From contig NZ_LSHB01000003.1 in the NCBI RefSeq assembly GCF_001643375.1, positions 34,568-98,567 on the forward strand: 64,000 nt of DNA, written 5' to 3'. The translations under genes were made by a program, and so were the position numbers. This DNA is from Chryseobacterium sp. FP211-J200. GTDB taxonomy: Bacteria; Bacteroidota; Bacteroidia; Flavobacteriales; Weeksellaceae. The notes below the pieces were generated by a model. That model saw nothing but the letters and a program-made list of their open reading frames with translations, did no database searches and was not told the DNA's origin. The stretch's first letter is position 1. Every line of letters begins with the position of its first letter. Positions 44,427-52,605 of this stretch are shown piece after piece.

Positions 44427-45140
44427 CTATTTCTTTCTGAATTTCTTATATGAAGTCTCAAAATGGAGCTTCAAATTTCCAACATCTTCCTCACTGCAAT
44501 AGCCATATTTCAGGATAGTCATCGTATGGAAGCTTTGAAGAGAATAATACAAAAAAGAATTAATCTCAGGAAAAGCCAATCCCAGCGAAATAAAATACTC
44601 ATCGGTCAGATTCTCTCGGATCCATTCCACCAGATCCGTAACTCCCCATTTATTATCAGGTCCACCAATTGTAAAACCTTGCCCAACTGGCTGTACAAAT
44701 TCTCCAGGTTTTGGTTTCATCAATTCTCCACTGGATCTGGTTTTGAAATAGACTTTCAAATCGTTATTCAAAGCTACTTTTTTCTTATTTTCATTGAAAA
44801 GTTTAGAATCCTCATCAAGATTACCAGACAACTTTTTCTTGACCTCAACCTCTTCAATTTCTGTGATTAATTTTATTAGATTAATGAATACTTCATCCGT
44901 ATTGGTGATCTTCAACACCTTCCTTTCATAACCTTCTTTCACAAATCGGAGCTCATCACCGAGATCTGCATTAATGATAAACTGACCTTGGGAATTAGAA
45001 TAAGTTTTTTCCTGAGAGTTGATATTCACGACCAAAACTTGACTCACCAAAACCGAATCGGACACAGTTTTCCCATTGATCCGTTGAGAATAAACTTGTT
45101 CGAAAAGCAGTAAAAAACAAGAGAATAAAAATATTTTCAA
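44427..45140 (-). CDS. Exported protein with a carboxypeptidase-regulatory-like domain, paralogue B
   Basis: A 237-residue protein, paralogous to the one at 34764-35495. It also starts at TTG; the signal peptide (1 to about 18, ends VYSQ) depends on that start. The N-terminal beta domain matches paralogue A closely in pattern (VSQVLVVNINSQEKTYSNSQ, then GQFIINADLGDELRFVKEGY; in A: PKVLIVNMTTDQKTYTDASR, then NFIIDGKMGDEIRFAKESF), followed by a divergent linker and a similar helical C-terminal half (LTDEYFISLGLAFPEINSFL; in A: IDPEYFAQAGIPPEKLNDFL). It ends 60 bases before the subtilase ATG. Function unknown. Confidence 0.8.
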   Translation of the reverse strand: MKIFLFSCFLLLFEQVYSQRINGKTVSDSVLVSQVLVVNINSQEKTYSNSQGQFIINADLGDELRFVKEGYERKVLKITNTDEVFINLIKLITEIEEVEVKKKLSGNLDEDSKLFNENKKKVALNNDLKVYFKTRSSGELMKPKPGEFVQPVGQGFTIGGPDNKWGVTDLVEWIRENLTDEYFISLGLAFPEINSFLYYSLQSFHTMTILKYGYCSEEDVGNLKLHFETSYKKFRKK

Positions 45141-45154
45141 AGGCTATTTTTTAT

Positions 45155-45162
45155 CAAAAATA
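45155..45162 (-). promoter_or_regulatory. -7 element (TATTTTTG) of paralogue B
   Basis: Perfect TAnnTTTG, 15 bases before the TTG start, the same geometry as at paralogue A. Confidence 0.6.
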
Positions 45163-45292
45163 AATTTAATTCCGACTTACAAATGACATTTAACCAGGAT
45201 TAACTTTTTTATGAACAATTAACAAAATCGGGATTCCAAAGCATTTTATTTCTCTGTTTAAAACCTTAACTTTACGCAAAATTACAATGTAG

Positions 45293-48200
45293 ATGTACTT
45301 AGTTTTCGATACAGAAACCACCGGTTTACCCAAAAATTTCAACGCACCGCTCTCAGATTCAGACAACTGGCCAAGAATGGTTCAGATCGCCTGGCAGATC
45401 CACGATGACAATGGAAACCTGATAGAAAACCAAGATTACATCATCAAACCAGAAGGTTATGACATCCCGTTCAACGCGGCGAGAATCCACGGAATCACAA
45501 CTAAAATAGCTAATGAAGAAGGTCGGGATCTAGAAGAAATCCTGGTAGAATTTTCTAAAGCTTTGGAAAACGTAAGAGTGGTTTCGGGACACAATGTGGA
45601 GTTCGATTACAATATCGTTGGCGCAGAGTTTTTCAGGAAAAACATTACAGATAATCTGCAAGAAAAACCAAGAGCTGACACGATGATCTTGGGAACAGAT
45701 TATTGTCAATTGGCTGGCGGACGTGGTGGAAGGTTCAAATCGCCAAAACTGGAAGAACTTTACGAAAAACTCTACGGACACAAGTTTGATGAAGCGCACA
45801 ACGCGGCAGCCGATGTGAATGCAACCGCTCAGGTTTTCTTCGAAATGATGAGAATCGGCGTGATTCCAACGGATGTTTTGAAAACTTCTGAAACCCAGTT
45901 AAAAGAATTCCAAACCCACAACCCAAATCCGATAAAACCTTTCGGAATCGTCATCAGAAGACAGGTTGCGAGTTTTAACAACAAGAAAAAACAATCCGAT
46001 GTTGGCAGTATTGATGACATAGACCTTGGAAAATATTTCAACTTCGACAATCACAGTGTTTTCTCCACTTTGACGGCGACGACCAATATCAATGACCTTA
46101 TCAAAAAAGCAACGGATGAGAATTATGCTGCGGTTGGTATGGTGGACATTGGTAATATGATGGGCGCTTTCAAATTCGTTTCTGCAGTTGAAGACACCAA
46201 TTCTGGAAGAACTAAAAAGCACAAAGAATATTTGGCTAAAAAACAGGAAGCCGAAGAAAAAGGAGAAGCTTTCAATGAAGAAGAACCAAATACAGACCAG
46301 TTGATTCCAATTGTTGGCTGTGAATTTTTCATTTCTAACAGATATGAACAAAAACAATTTACCAAAGATGACCCGGACAGAAGAACACAAATGGTGTTGC
46401 TGGCAAAGGATTTCAATGGTTATAAAAACTTAATTAAACTTTCCAGTATTGGTTTTCAGAAAGGTTTCTATTTCGGCGTTCCAAGGATCAGCAGAGAATT
46501 GATCTCTCAATATAAAGAAGGACTGATTGCCTTGACTTCCGGGATCAACGGCGACATTCCAAATACTATTTTAAATATTGGAGAACAAAAAGGGGAAGAA
46601 CTCTTCCAGTGGTGGAAAGAGGAATTTGGTGATGATTTTTATGTGCAGATCCAAAATCACAATTTACCTGAGGAAGAGCATTTGAATGAAGTTCTACTTC
46701 AATTCGCTGATAAATACAATGTAAAAATTCTTGCTCAAAACGAAACTTACTACACCAACAAAGACGATGCAAATATCCAAGATATTTTGGGTTGCATCAA
46801 AGATGGTGAGAAGCAGTCAACGCCTATTGGTAAAGGCTTTGGGAAAAGAAAAGGTTTGACGACCAATGAATATTATATCAAAAGTCAAGATGAATTAAAA
46901 CAAGCTTTCCTTGCTTACCCAGATGCCTTCGAGGCTTACGAGGAGTTTTTGGCTAAGTTCAAACCATACACCTTGAAGCGCGATGTTTTGCTTCCGAAGT
47001 TTGATATTCCAACAGAATTCATAGATCCGGAAGATGAAGCTGATGGCGGAAAACGTGGTGAGATGGCTTATCTTAGACATTTAACATACGAAGGTGCGAA
47101 TAAACGTTATCCGGTCATTACGCCTGAAATTCAGGAACGTTTGGATTTTGAGTTGGAAGTTATTGCCAACACAGGTTATCCGGGTTATTTCTTGATCGTT
47201 CAGGATTTCTGTAACGAGGCTCGAAATATGGGCGTTTCGGTTGGTCCAGGTCGTGGATCGGCGGCTGGATCGGCAGTTGCCTATTGTATTAAAATCACTA
47301 ATGTTGATCCCATAAAATATGATCTCCTTTTTGAGAGATTCTTGAATCCAGAAAGGGTTTCGATGCCCGATATCGATATCGATTTTGATGATGAAGGACG
47401 AGACAAGGTTATCAAATGGGTGGTTGAAAAATATGGTCAAGAGCAGGTGGCGCAGATCATCACTTACTCGGTTTTGGGAGGAAAATCGGCGATCAAAGAC
47501 GCTGGCAGAGTTCTCGACCTATCAATTCCAGAAACGAATATGATCGCGAAATTGATTCCGCCAAGTCCGGGAATGAACATTGCGAAAGCGCTTTCAAAAT
47601 ATGACAAGCTGAAACCTGAGGATCAACAATTGGTTGATGAGATGAAGTTCATCCTCTCCAACTCAGACGATTCGAGATTCTCGGTTTTGGAAAGTGCTAA
47701 GAAAATGGAAGGCTGTATTAGAAATACGGGAATTCACGCTTGTGGTGTGATCATTACGCCGGAACCTGTGAGCAATTTGGTTCCTATTACGATTGCGGCG
47801 AAAGATGCAGACATTCTGGTTTCACAATTCGATAACTCGGTGGCAGAAAATGCTGGTCTTTTGAAGATGGATTTCCTTGGATTGCGAACTTTGACCATTA
47901 TCAAAGATGCGGTGAAACTCGTGAAAGAACGTCACGGTGTTGATATTGATCCGGACGAAATACCTTTGGATGACGCCAAAACTTATCAATTATTCAAGGA
48001 AGGAAGAACAATCGGGATTTTCCAGTACGAGAGTCCGGGAATGCAGAAATATATGCGTGAACTGAAACCAACAGTTTTCGCCGATCTGATCGCGATGAAT
48101 GCATTGTACCGTCCAGGTCCTATCAAATATATCCCGAATTTCATTAATAGAAAACACGGAACCGAGGAAATCATCTATGACCTCGAAGAGACTAAGGAAT

Positions 48201-49942
48201 ATCTCGAAGAAACTTACGGAATCACCGTTTATCAGGAACAGGTAATGCTTTTGTCTCAGAAATTGGCCAACTTTACGAAAGGTGAAGCCGATACTTTGAG
48301 AAAGGCGATGGGTAAAAAACAGATCGAAGTTCTGAACAAAATGTACCCGAAATTCATAGAAGGTGGTAGGAAAAACAACCTCGATGAAGAAAGACTTGAG
48401 AAGATCTGGAATGACTGGAAGGCCTTTGCAGAGTACGCCTTCAACAAGTCCCACTCTACTTGTTACGCTTGGATTGCTTATCAAACTGCTTATCTGAAAG
48501 CGAATTATCCTGCAGAATATATGGCAAGTGTGATGAGTAACAACATTAACAATACCGCTTCTATCACGATGTTCATGGAGGATTGTAAAGCCATTGGCGT
48601 GGATGTTTTGGGACCGGATGTGAATGAATCTCAATATAAATTCTCTGTAAACGAGAAAGGACAAATACGTTTTGGATTGGGTGCTATCAAAGGAATTGGT
48701 GAAGGTCCAAGTGAAGCGATCGTCACATTCAGGAAAGATGGAAGATATAAGAATATCTATGATTTCTTTGAGAGAATTCCGCCTTCGCAAGTAAATAAAA
48801 GAGTGGCGGAAAGTTTGGTAACAGCTGGAGCTTTTGACGAATTGGATACCTATCACCGTGGACAATATTTTGACATCGATACAGCTGGGAAAACCAATAT
48901 CGAAAGACTTTCGCGCTACGGACAAAGTTTCCAGGACAGCAAGAATGAAATGGACAATTCCTTGTTTGCAGATTTTGCTGAGGAAGTTCAAATCGAGCAA
49001 CCGAAACTTTTGCCTTGCGCTGAGTGGCCGAATATGCATAAACTCAATAAAGAGAAGGAGATCATTGGATTCTATCTATCAGCGCATCCTTTGGACGAGT
49101 TTAAATATCAGTTCAAATTTATGCAAGGAGTTCTATCTAAAAAAGCAATCCTTGATGAGAAGAAAGACGAAATTCCAGTCTTGGATGAAGTAATACCAAT
49201 CCTTGAAACCGACAATACGCCTGATGAAGAAGTACCTGACATTTTGGTTTCTGATGAAGTGGGATTGGAAGATGAGATCATTGAAGAGTCTGGAAAGAAA
49301 GCAGAACCGAAGGGCAATTTTAATTTCTTGAATCTGGATGAAGTGGAAGCTTTCAAAGATCTGGCATTTCCTCCGAAAGCACCAGAACTTTTCGAAGAAA
49401 AGAAAAGCTGGAAGGACAAGATGAATGAAAAAGACAACACGAAAGAATACACTGTTGCCGGCCTAATTACGGAATATCGCGTTGCCGATGGTTTCCGAAG
49501 TGGAGAAAAAGTAGCGTTTGTCTTGTTGGAAGATTACACCGGTTCCTACTCTTTCCGTTTGGGGGACCGTGATTATATGCGTTTGAAAGATAAATTAGAA
49601 GTTCAGCGCTTTGTCATAATGAAACTGAAATTCTCACAAGGAAAAGACGGACGGGTTTTCGTCAACGTTAATGATGTTCTGGAACTGAAAGAAGCTTTTG
49701 ACAAGTTCGCCAGAAGCTTATCCATTGTTGTTCCTTTGGATTCTTTGCGCAGAACAGATATTGAATTCTTTAAAGAAAAACTGATAGAGAATCAAGGTGA
49801 GCAAAAATTGAATTTCTTTATCAAAAATCCCGAAGACCAATCTGTTTTGGAAGTGGTGAGCATGAAACATCACATTAATATCAATGAAGATCTTTTGGAG
49901 GTGATTCATTCTATAAATAATTATGAAGTTTTCCTGAATTAA
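45293..49942 (+). CDS. dnaE: Replicative DNA polymerase III alpha subunit fused to an N-terminal proofreading exonuclease
   Basis: A 1549-residue polymerase. Residues 1 to about 190 are a DnaQ/epsilon-type 3'-5' exonuclease: DTETTGLP carries Asp6 and Glu8, and HNAAADVNATAQVF is the ExoIII motif. A PHP domain follows (about 255-540), with a charged Lys/Glu insertion (KKHKEYLAKKQEAEEKGEAF). The polymerase has GRGSAAGSAVAYC and the catalytic aspartates in MPDIDIDFDD (about residues 692-700), then helix-hairpin-helix and OB-fold regions separated by an acidic linker (about 1285-1375). Synthesis and proofreading are thus on one chain. A TAACTTTA near-match to the -7 element lies at 45268-45275. 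Confidence 0.96.
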   Translation: MYLVFDTETTGLPKNFNAPLSDSDNWPRMVQIAWQIHDDNGNLIENQDYIIKPEGYDIPFNAARIHGITTKIANEEGRDLEEILVEFSKALENVRVVSGHNVEFDYNIVGAEFFRKNITDNLQEKPRADTMILGTDYCQLAGGRGGRFKSPKLEELYEKLYGHKFDEAHNAAADVNATAQVFFEMMRIGVIPTDVLKTSETQLKEFQTHNPNPIKPFGIVIRRQVASFNNKKKQSDVGSIDDIDLGKYFNFDNHSVFSTLTATTNINDLIKKATDENYAAVGMVDIGNMMGAFKFVSAVEDTNSGRTKKHKEYLAKKQEAEEKGEAFNEEEPNTDQLIPIVGCEFFISNRYEQKQFTKDDPDRRTQMVLLAKDFNGYKNLIKLSSIGFQKGFYFGVPRISRELISQYKEGLIALTSGINGDIPNTILNIGEQKGEELFQWWKEEFGDDFYVQIQNHNLPEEEHLNEVLLQFADKYNVKILAQNETYYTNKDDANIQDILGCIKDGEKQSTPIGKGFGKRKGLTTNEYYIKSQDELKQAFLAYPDAFEAYEEFLAKFKPYTLKRDVLLPKFDIPTEFIDPEDEADGGKRGEMAYLRHLTYEGANKRYPVITPEIQERLDFELEVIANTGYPGYFLIVQDFCNEARNMGVSVGPGRGSAAGSAVAYCIKITNVDPIKYDLLFERFLNPERVSMPDIDIDFDDEGRDKVIKWVVEKYGQEQVAQIITYSVLGGKSAIKDAGRVLDLSIPETNMIAKLIPPSPGMNIAKALSKYDKLKPEDQQLVDEMKFILSNSDDSRFSVLESAKKMEGCIRNTGIHACGVIITPEPVSNLVPITIAAKDADILVSQFDNSVAENAGLLKMDFLGLRTLTIIKDAVKLVKERHGVDIDPDEIPLDDAKTYQLFKEGRTIGIFQYESPGMQKYMRELKPTVFADLIAMNALYRPGPIKYIPNFINRKHGTEEIIYDLEETKEYLEETYGITVYQEQVMLLSQKLANFTKGEADTLRKAMGKKQIEVLNKMYPKFIEGGRKNNLDEERLEKIWNDWKAFAEYAFNKSHSTCYAWIAYQTAYLKANYPAEYMASVMSNNINNTASITMFMEDCKAIGVDVLGPDVNESQYKFSVNEKGQIRFGLGAIKGIGEGPSEAIVTFRKDGRYKNIYDFFERIPPSQVNKRVAESLVTAGAFDELDTYHRGQYFDIDTAGKTNIERLSRYGQSFQDSKNEMDNSLFADFAEEVQIEQPKLLPCAEWPNMHKLNKEKEIIGFYLSAHPLDEFKYQFKFMQGVLSKKAILDEKKDEIPVLDEVIPILETDNTPDEEVPDILVSDEVGLEDEIIEESGKKAEPKGNFNFLNLDEVEAFKDLAFPPKAPELFEEKKSWKDKMNEKDNTKEYTVAGLITEYRVADGFRSGEKVAFVLLEDYTGSYSFRLGDRDYMRLKDKLEVQRFVIMKLKFSQGKDGRVFVNVNDVLELKEAFDKFARSLSIVVPLDSLRRTDIEFFKEKLIENQGEQKLNFFIKNPEDQSVLEVVSMKHHININEDLLEVIHSINNYEVFLN

Positions 49943-50034
49943 TAACTTTAGGCATTAATTCCAATTATTTTAATAAAATTAATAGGCTTTGTGGTTGTTT
50001 TATATAAATAAATCAATCATAAAGCGAAAATTTA

Positions 50035-50097
50035 TTTTTTTTCACACATTACAAAAATCATTATTACAATCTTTTACTTAAAATGTGTGAAAAAAAA
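50035..50097. repeat. Perfect 16-bp inverted repeat with 31-base spacer
   Basis: TTTTTTTTCACACATT (50035-50050) and AATGTGTGAAAAAAAA (50082-50097) are exact reverse complements. The T-run lies on the outer side of the left arm, so it does not have normal terminator form. It sits between the dnaE stop and the promoter of the next gene (-7 at 50142). Confidence 0.75.
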
Positions 50098-50141
50098 TAG
50101 TTATTGCTAAAAAATATTATGTTTTATTAAATTAAATACAC

Positions 50142-50149
50142 TACATTTG
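50142..50149 (+). promoter_or_regulatory. -7 element (TACATTTG) of the first T9SS-secreted protein gene
   Basis: Perfect TAnnTTTG, 25 bases before the ATG. No TTG at normal -33 distance. Confidence 0.6.
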
Positions 50150-50174
50150 TTTGATTAATATAAATTAAACAATT

Positions 50175-50960
50175 ATGAAAAAACTTTTACTATCTGCATT
50201 ACTTGCAACATCAGCAATTTTTAATGCACAAGCATTCTCAGAAGGATTTGACACAACTGCACCAGGATGGACTGTTCTAAACGGAGGAGACACCACTACA
50301 TGGGGCTTGTGGAGCAGCTACACTTTCACTCCTAGAACAGGAGCAGGTATGGCAGGAATCCAGTATCAAGACGTCAATACCACTTTGGGCGCACACGATG
50401 ATTATTTGATCAGTCCCGCATTTACAGTTACAGCCAACGTTTCTGACAGACTAAGATTCTTCGCAAGAAACAGAAGCGCTACATTTGCAGAGACATTCAG
50501 CGTTAGAGTATTTGAAGCTACACCAACTGCGGGAGGATATACTGGAACCCTTGGAACAGCATTGAACCCATCCGCTACAGCATGGTCTGAGTATACTTAC
50601 GACTTGAGCGCCTATGTTGGAAAACAGATCTATATCGCTTTCCATTCCCAAACAAATGACCAGTGGTTTTTAGGAATTGATGATGTTTCTGTAACCAATG
50701 CTGCGACATTGGCTGTATCGGATACAAACAAAGACAAATCAACTGTTTCTGTATTCCCTAACCCATTCACAGATGTACTTAAAATCTCTGATGTGAAAGG
50801 CGTGAAATCTGTTTCTATAAATGATATCTCTGGAAGAGAAGTTAAATCTCTTGCTCCATCTGCAGAACTTAACCTTTCTAGTCTAAAAGCAGGTTTATAT
50901 ATCGTAAATCTAAAAATGGAAGACGGAAGCGTTAAAACTTTCAAAGCAATCAAAAAATAA
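50175..50960 (+). CDS. T9SS-secreted protein with a choice-of-anchor J (MAM-like) domain
   Basis: A 261-residue secreted protein. Signal peptide 1-20 (ends FNAQ). The middle (about 20-175) is a jelly-roll of the choice-of-anchor J / cleaved-adhesin type: FSEGFDTTAPGWTVLNGG, then DDYLISPAFTVT, and QWFLGIDDVSVTN at the end. Residues about 190-261 are a T9SS type A sorting domain (VFPNPFTDVLKISDVKGVKS to FKAIKK). It is probably surface-attached and may bind glycans or peptides; the ligand is unknown. It has its own promoter and terminator. The sorting domain is nearly identical to that of the next gene. Confidence 0.9.
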   Translation: MKKLLLSALLATSAIFNAQAFSEGFDTTAPGWTVLNGGDTTTWGLWSSYTFTPRTGAGMAGIQYQDVNTTLGAHDDYLISPAFTVTANVSDRLRFFARNRSATFAETFSVRVFEATPTAGGYTGTLGTALNPSATAWSEYTYDLSAYVGKQIYIAFHSQTNDQWFLGIDDVSVTNAATLAVSDTNKDKSTVSVFPNPFTDVLKISDVKGVKSVSINDISGREVKSLAPSAELNLSSLKAGLYIVNLKMEDGSVKTFKAIKK

Positions 50961-50988
50961 TTTTAATTAAATTATTTAAAAAATGAAA

Positions 50989-51020
50989 TGGCCTCGTTGC
51001 AAACGAGGCTATTTTTTTTT
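50989..51020 (+). terminator. Intrinsic terminator between the two T9SS protein genes
   Basis: GCCTCGTT, loop, AACGAGGC, followed by ATTTTTTTTT. Confidence 0.9.
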
Positions 51021-51117
51021 GACATCAACAACCAATATCTTATTTTAGTGTTAATATTCTTTTTTAGATTGGAAAAAAATTCTATATTCGTATCAGTTTT
51101 AATAAATTTATAATATT

Positions 51118-52182
51118 ATGAAAAAAATTCTATTCTCTTGCCTTTTGGCATCAGCCTCTGGATTATTCTTTGGGCAATCAGTTTTTACTGATAATTTTGA
51201 AGCGGCAACGCTCGGAAACTTAGGTACAGACATTACAGGCGTTACCGCAGGACAAGGAGGGTGGTACATTACCGCTGCTGCTGCTGCCACCAATTCTGCA
51301 GCTAGTAACTTTCAAGTTGAGAATAACACGGCAGTACATGGAAAAGTATTATCTATCCTTGGATCAGCTGGTCCTACAGGTACAAAACAGATCAACCAGA
51401 ACAACAAGTTAGTTTCCGTATGGGGAACTAGAACTCCTGGCAATGATATATTAACATATGAGTTCGATGTCTTTTCAGGTGCTACAACGACCTCGCAAAA
51501 CACGGGTAGAGTTTATCTTTGGGATGGTTCCGCTGCTAATAAATGCGTAATCGGTTTCGCGCTTAATATGGCGACAAAACAACATACGCTTGTTGCATAT
51601 ATTGATCCAGCAGAAGTAAATCCATCAGAAACTGGCGAAGTAGGAAATTGGGGTTTTACTTTCAATACAGCTTTAGAAGCAAATACATGGTATAAGGTTG
51701 GACTTGCATGGGATTCTGTAACTGGTGAGATAGCTTATAAAATCATCAACGAAACGACTGGTGCCGTTGTCATAGACCAATTCTATAATGGAGCAGGTGT
51801 TGGTGCTGTACCAAATTTGGCAAACATCCAGGTTCTAGCTGTTCCAAATACAACTGTTATTGCCAACACTGTTGCAGCAAATCTATTATTTGATAATATC
51901 CAGTTGAAAGCAACTGATTCTATCGACTTATTGGCTGTGGGTGATGTAGTTGATACTAAGAGTAAACTCTCGGTTTACCCTAACCCATTCACAGATGTTC
52001 TTAAGATCTCTGATGTAAAAGGTGTTAAATCTGTATCTGTAAATGATATCTCTGGAAGACAAGTTAAAACACTTGCACCTTCTGCAGAACTTAACCTTTC
52101 TAGCTTGAAATCTGGACTTTACATTGTTAATCTTCAAATGGAGGATGGAAGCGTAAAATCTTTCAAAGCAATCAAAAAATAA
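51118..52182 (+). CDS. T9SS-secreted protein with a lectin/laminin-G-like domain
   Basis: A 354-residue secreted protein. Signal peptide 1-19 (ends FFGQ). Residues about 20-265 are a beta-rich domain (FTDNFEAATLGNLGTDITG, then LTYEFDVFSG, WYKVGLAWDS and NLLFDNIQLKA) that looks like a concanavalin/laminin-G-type sandwich, by pattern only. The last about 72 residues are a T9SS type A sorting domain nearly identical to that of the preceding gene. A near-match to the -7 element, TATATTCG, is at 51083-51090. Confidence 0.87.
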   Translation: MKKILFSCLLASASGLFFGQSVFTDNFEAATLGNLGTDITGVTAGQGGWYITAAAAATNSAASNFQVENNTAVHGKVLSILGSAGPTGTKQINQNNKLVSVWGTRTPGNDILTYEFDVFSGATTTSQNTGRVYLWDGSAANKCVIGFALNMATKQHTLVAYIDPAEVNPSETGEVGNWGFTFNTALEANTWYKVGLAWDSVTGEIAYKIINETTGAVVIDQFYNGAGVGAVPNLANIQVLAVPNTTVIANTVAANLLFDNIQLKATDSIDLLAVGDVVDTKSKLSVYPNPFTDVLKISDVKGVKSVSVNDISGRQVKTLAPSAELNLSSLKSGLYIVNLQMEDGSVKSFKAIKK

Positions 52183-52205
52183 TTCTTTAGAATTATAATC
52201 AATAC

Positions 52206-52238
52206 AGAAGCCCACTCAAATGAGTGGGCTTCTTTTAT
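52206..52238 (+). terminator. Intrinsic terminator of the second T9SS protein gene
   Basis: AGAAGCCCACTCA and TGAGTGGGCTTCT form a 13-bp stem followed by TTTATTT. Confidence 0.92.
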
Positions 52239-52240
52239 TT

Positions 52241-52500
52241 AAGATAAAAAGCAAGCTTGCTTTGACTTAACACTAGGCCTGCTTTGACTCGATACCAATT
52301 TTAGCCTTATTAGATGGCTAGCTTCTCACCTGTCAGCAGCGAGCTTCTTAACACCACATAATACTTTAGCAATTGATCAAAAGCATGCCTATCCTCAATC
52401 AATTTTGCTCATGGTATTGGCCAAGAGCAGGCGTAGATTGTAAAAATGATATTTTAATTGTTAATTTAAAATGATGTTGCAAATATTTTAAAAACTCTTC
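52241..52500. other. Unexplained G+C-richer intergenic stretch with a 16-bp palindrome
   Basis: The 365-base gap before the M13 gene begins with the perfect palindrome AAAGCAAGCTTGCTTT (52248-52263) and the direct repeat GCTTTGACT (52258-52266 region and 52281-52289). I count 75 G+C in the 180 bases 52261-52440, much higher than other gaps in the window. One plus-strand frame is stop-free for 51 codons (52288-52440) but has no proper start. No gene or known RNA was recognised; it could be a remnant of a mobile element or a structured RNA. Confidence 0.5.
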
Positions 52501-52553
52501 TTGCAGAGGATCTTATTTTTAAAAAATAAAACTTTAGACTCCACTTTTAAACA

Positions 52554-52583
52554 AAAAAGACCCGTGCAATCCACGGGTCTTTG
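52554..52583 (-). terminator. Intrinsic terminator of the M13 peptidase gene
   Basis: AAAGACCCGTG and CACGGGTCTTT pair around a 5-base loop, with a T-run on the minus strand. Confidence 0.9.
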
Positions 52584-52605
52584 TCGTCTTATTTTGAGAT
52601 GGACC

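Noticed and set aside
47990..49039. 349-codon antisense reading frame within dnaE
   Set aside because: It mirrors the codon pattern of the very well supported dnaE frame and has no domain, signal or start context; many similar antisense frames occur opposite real genes here.
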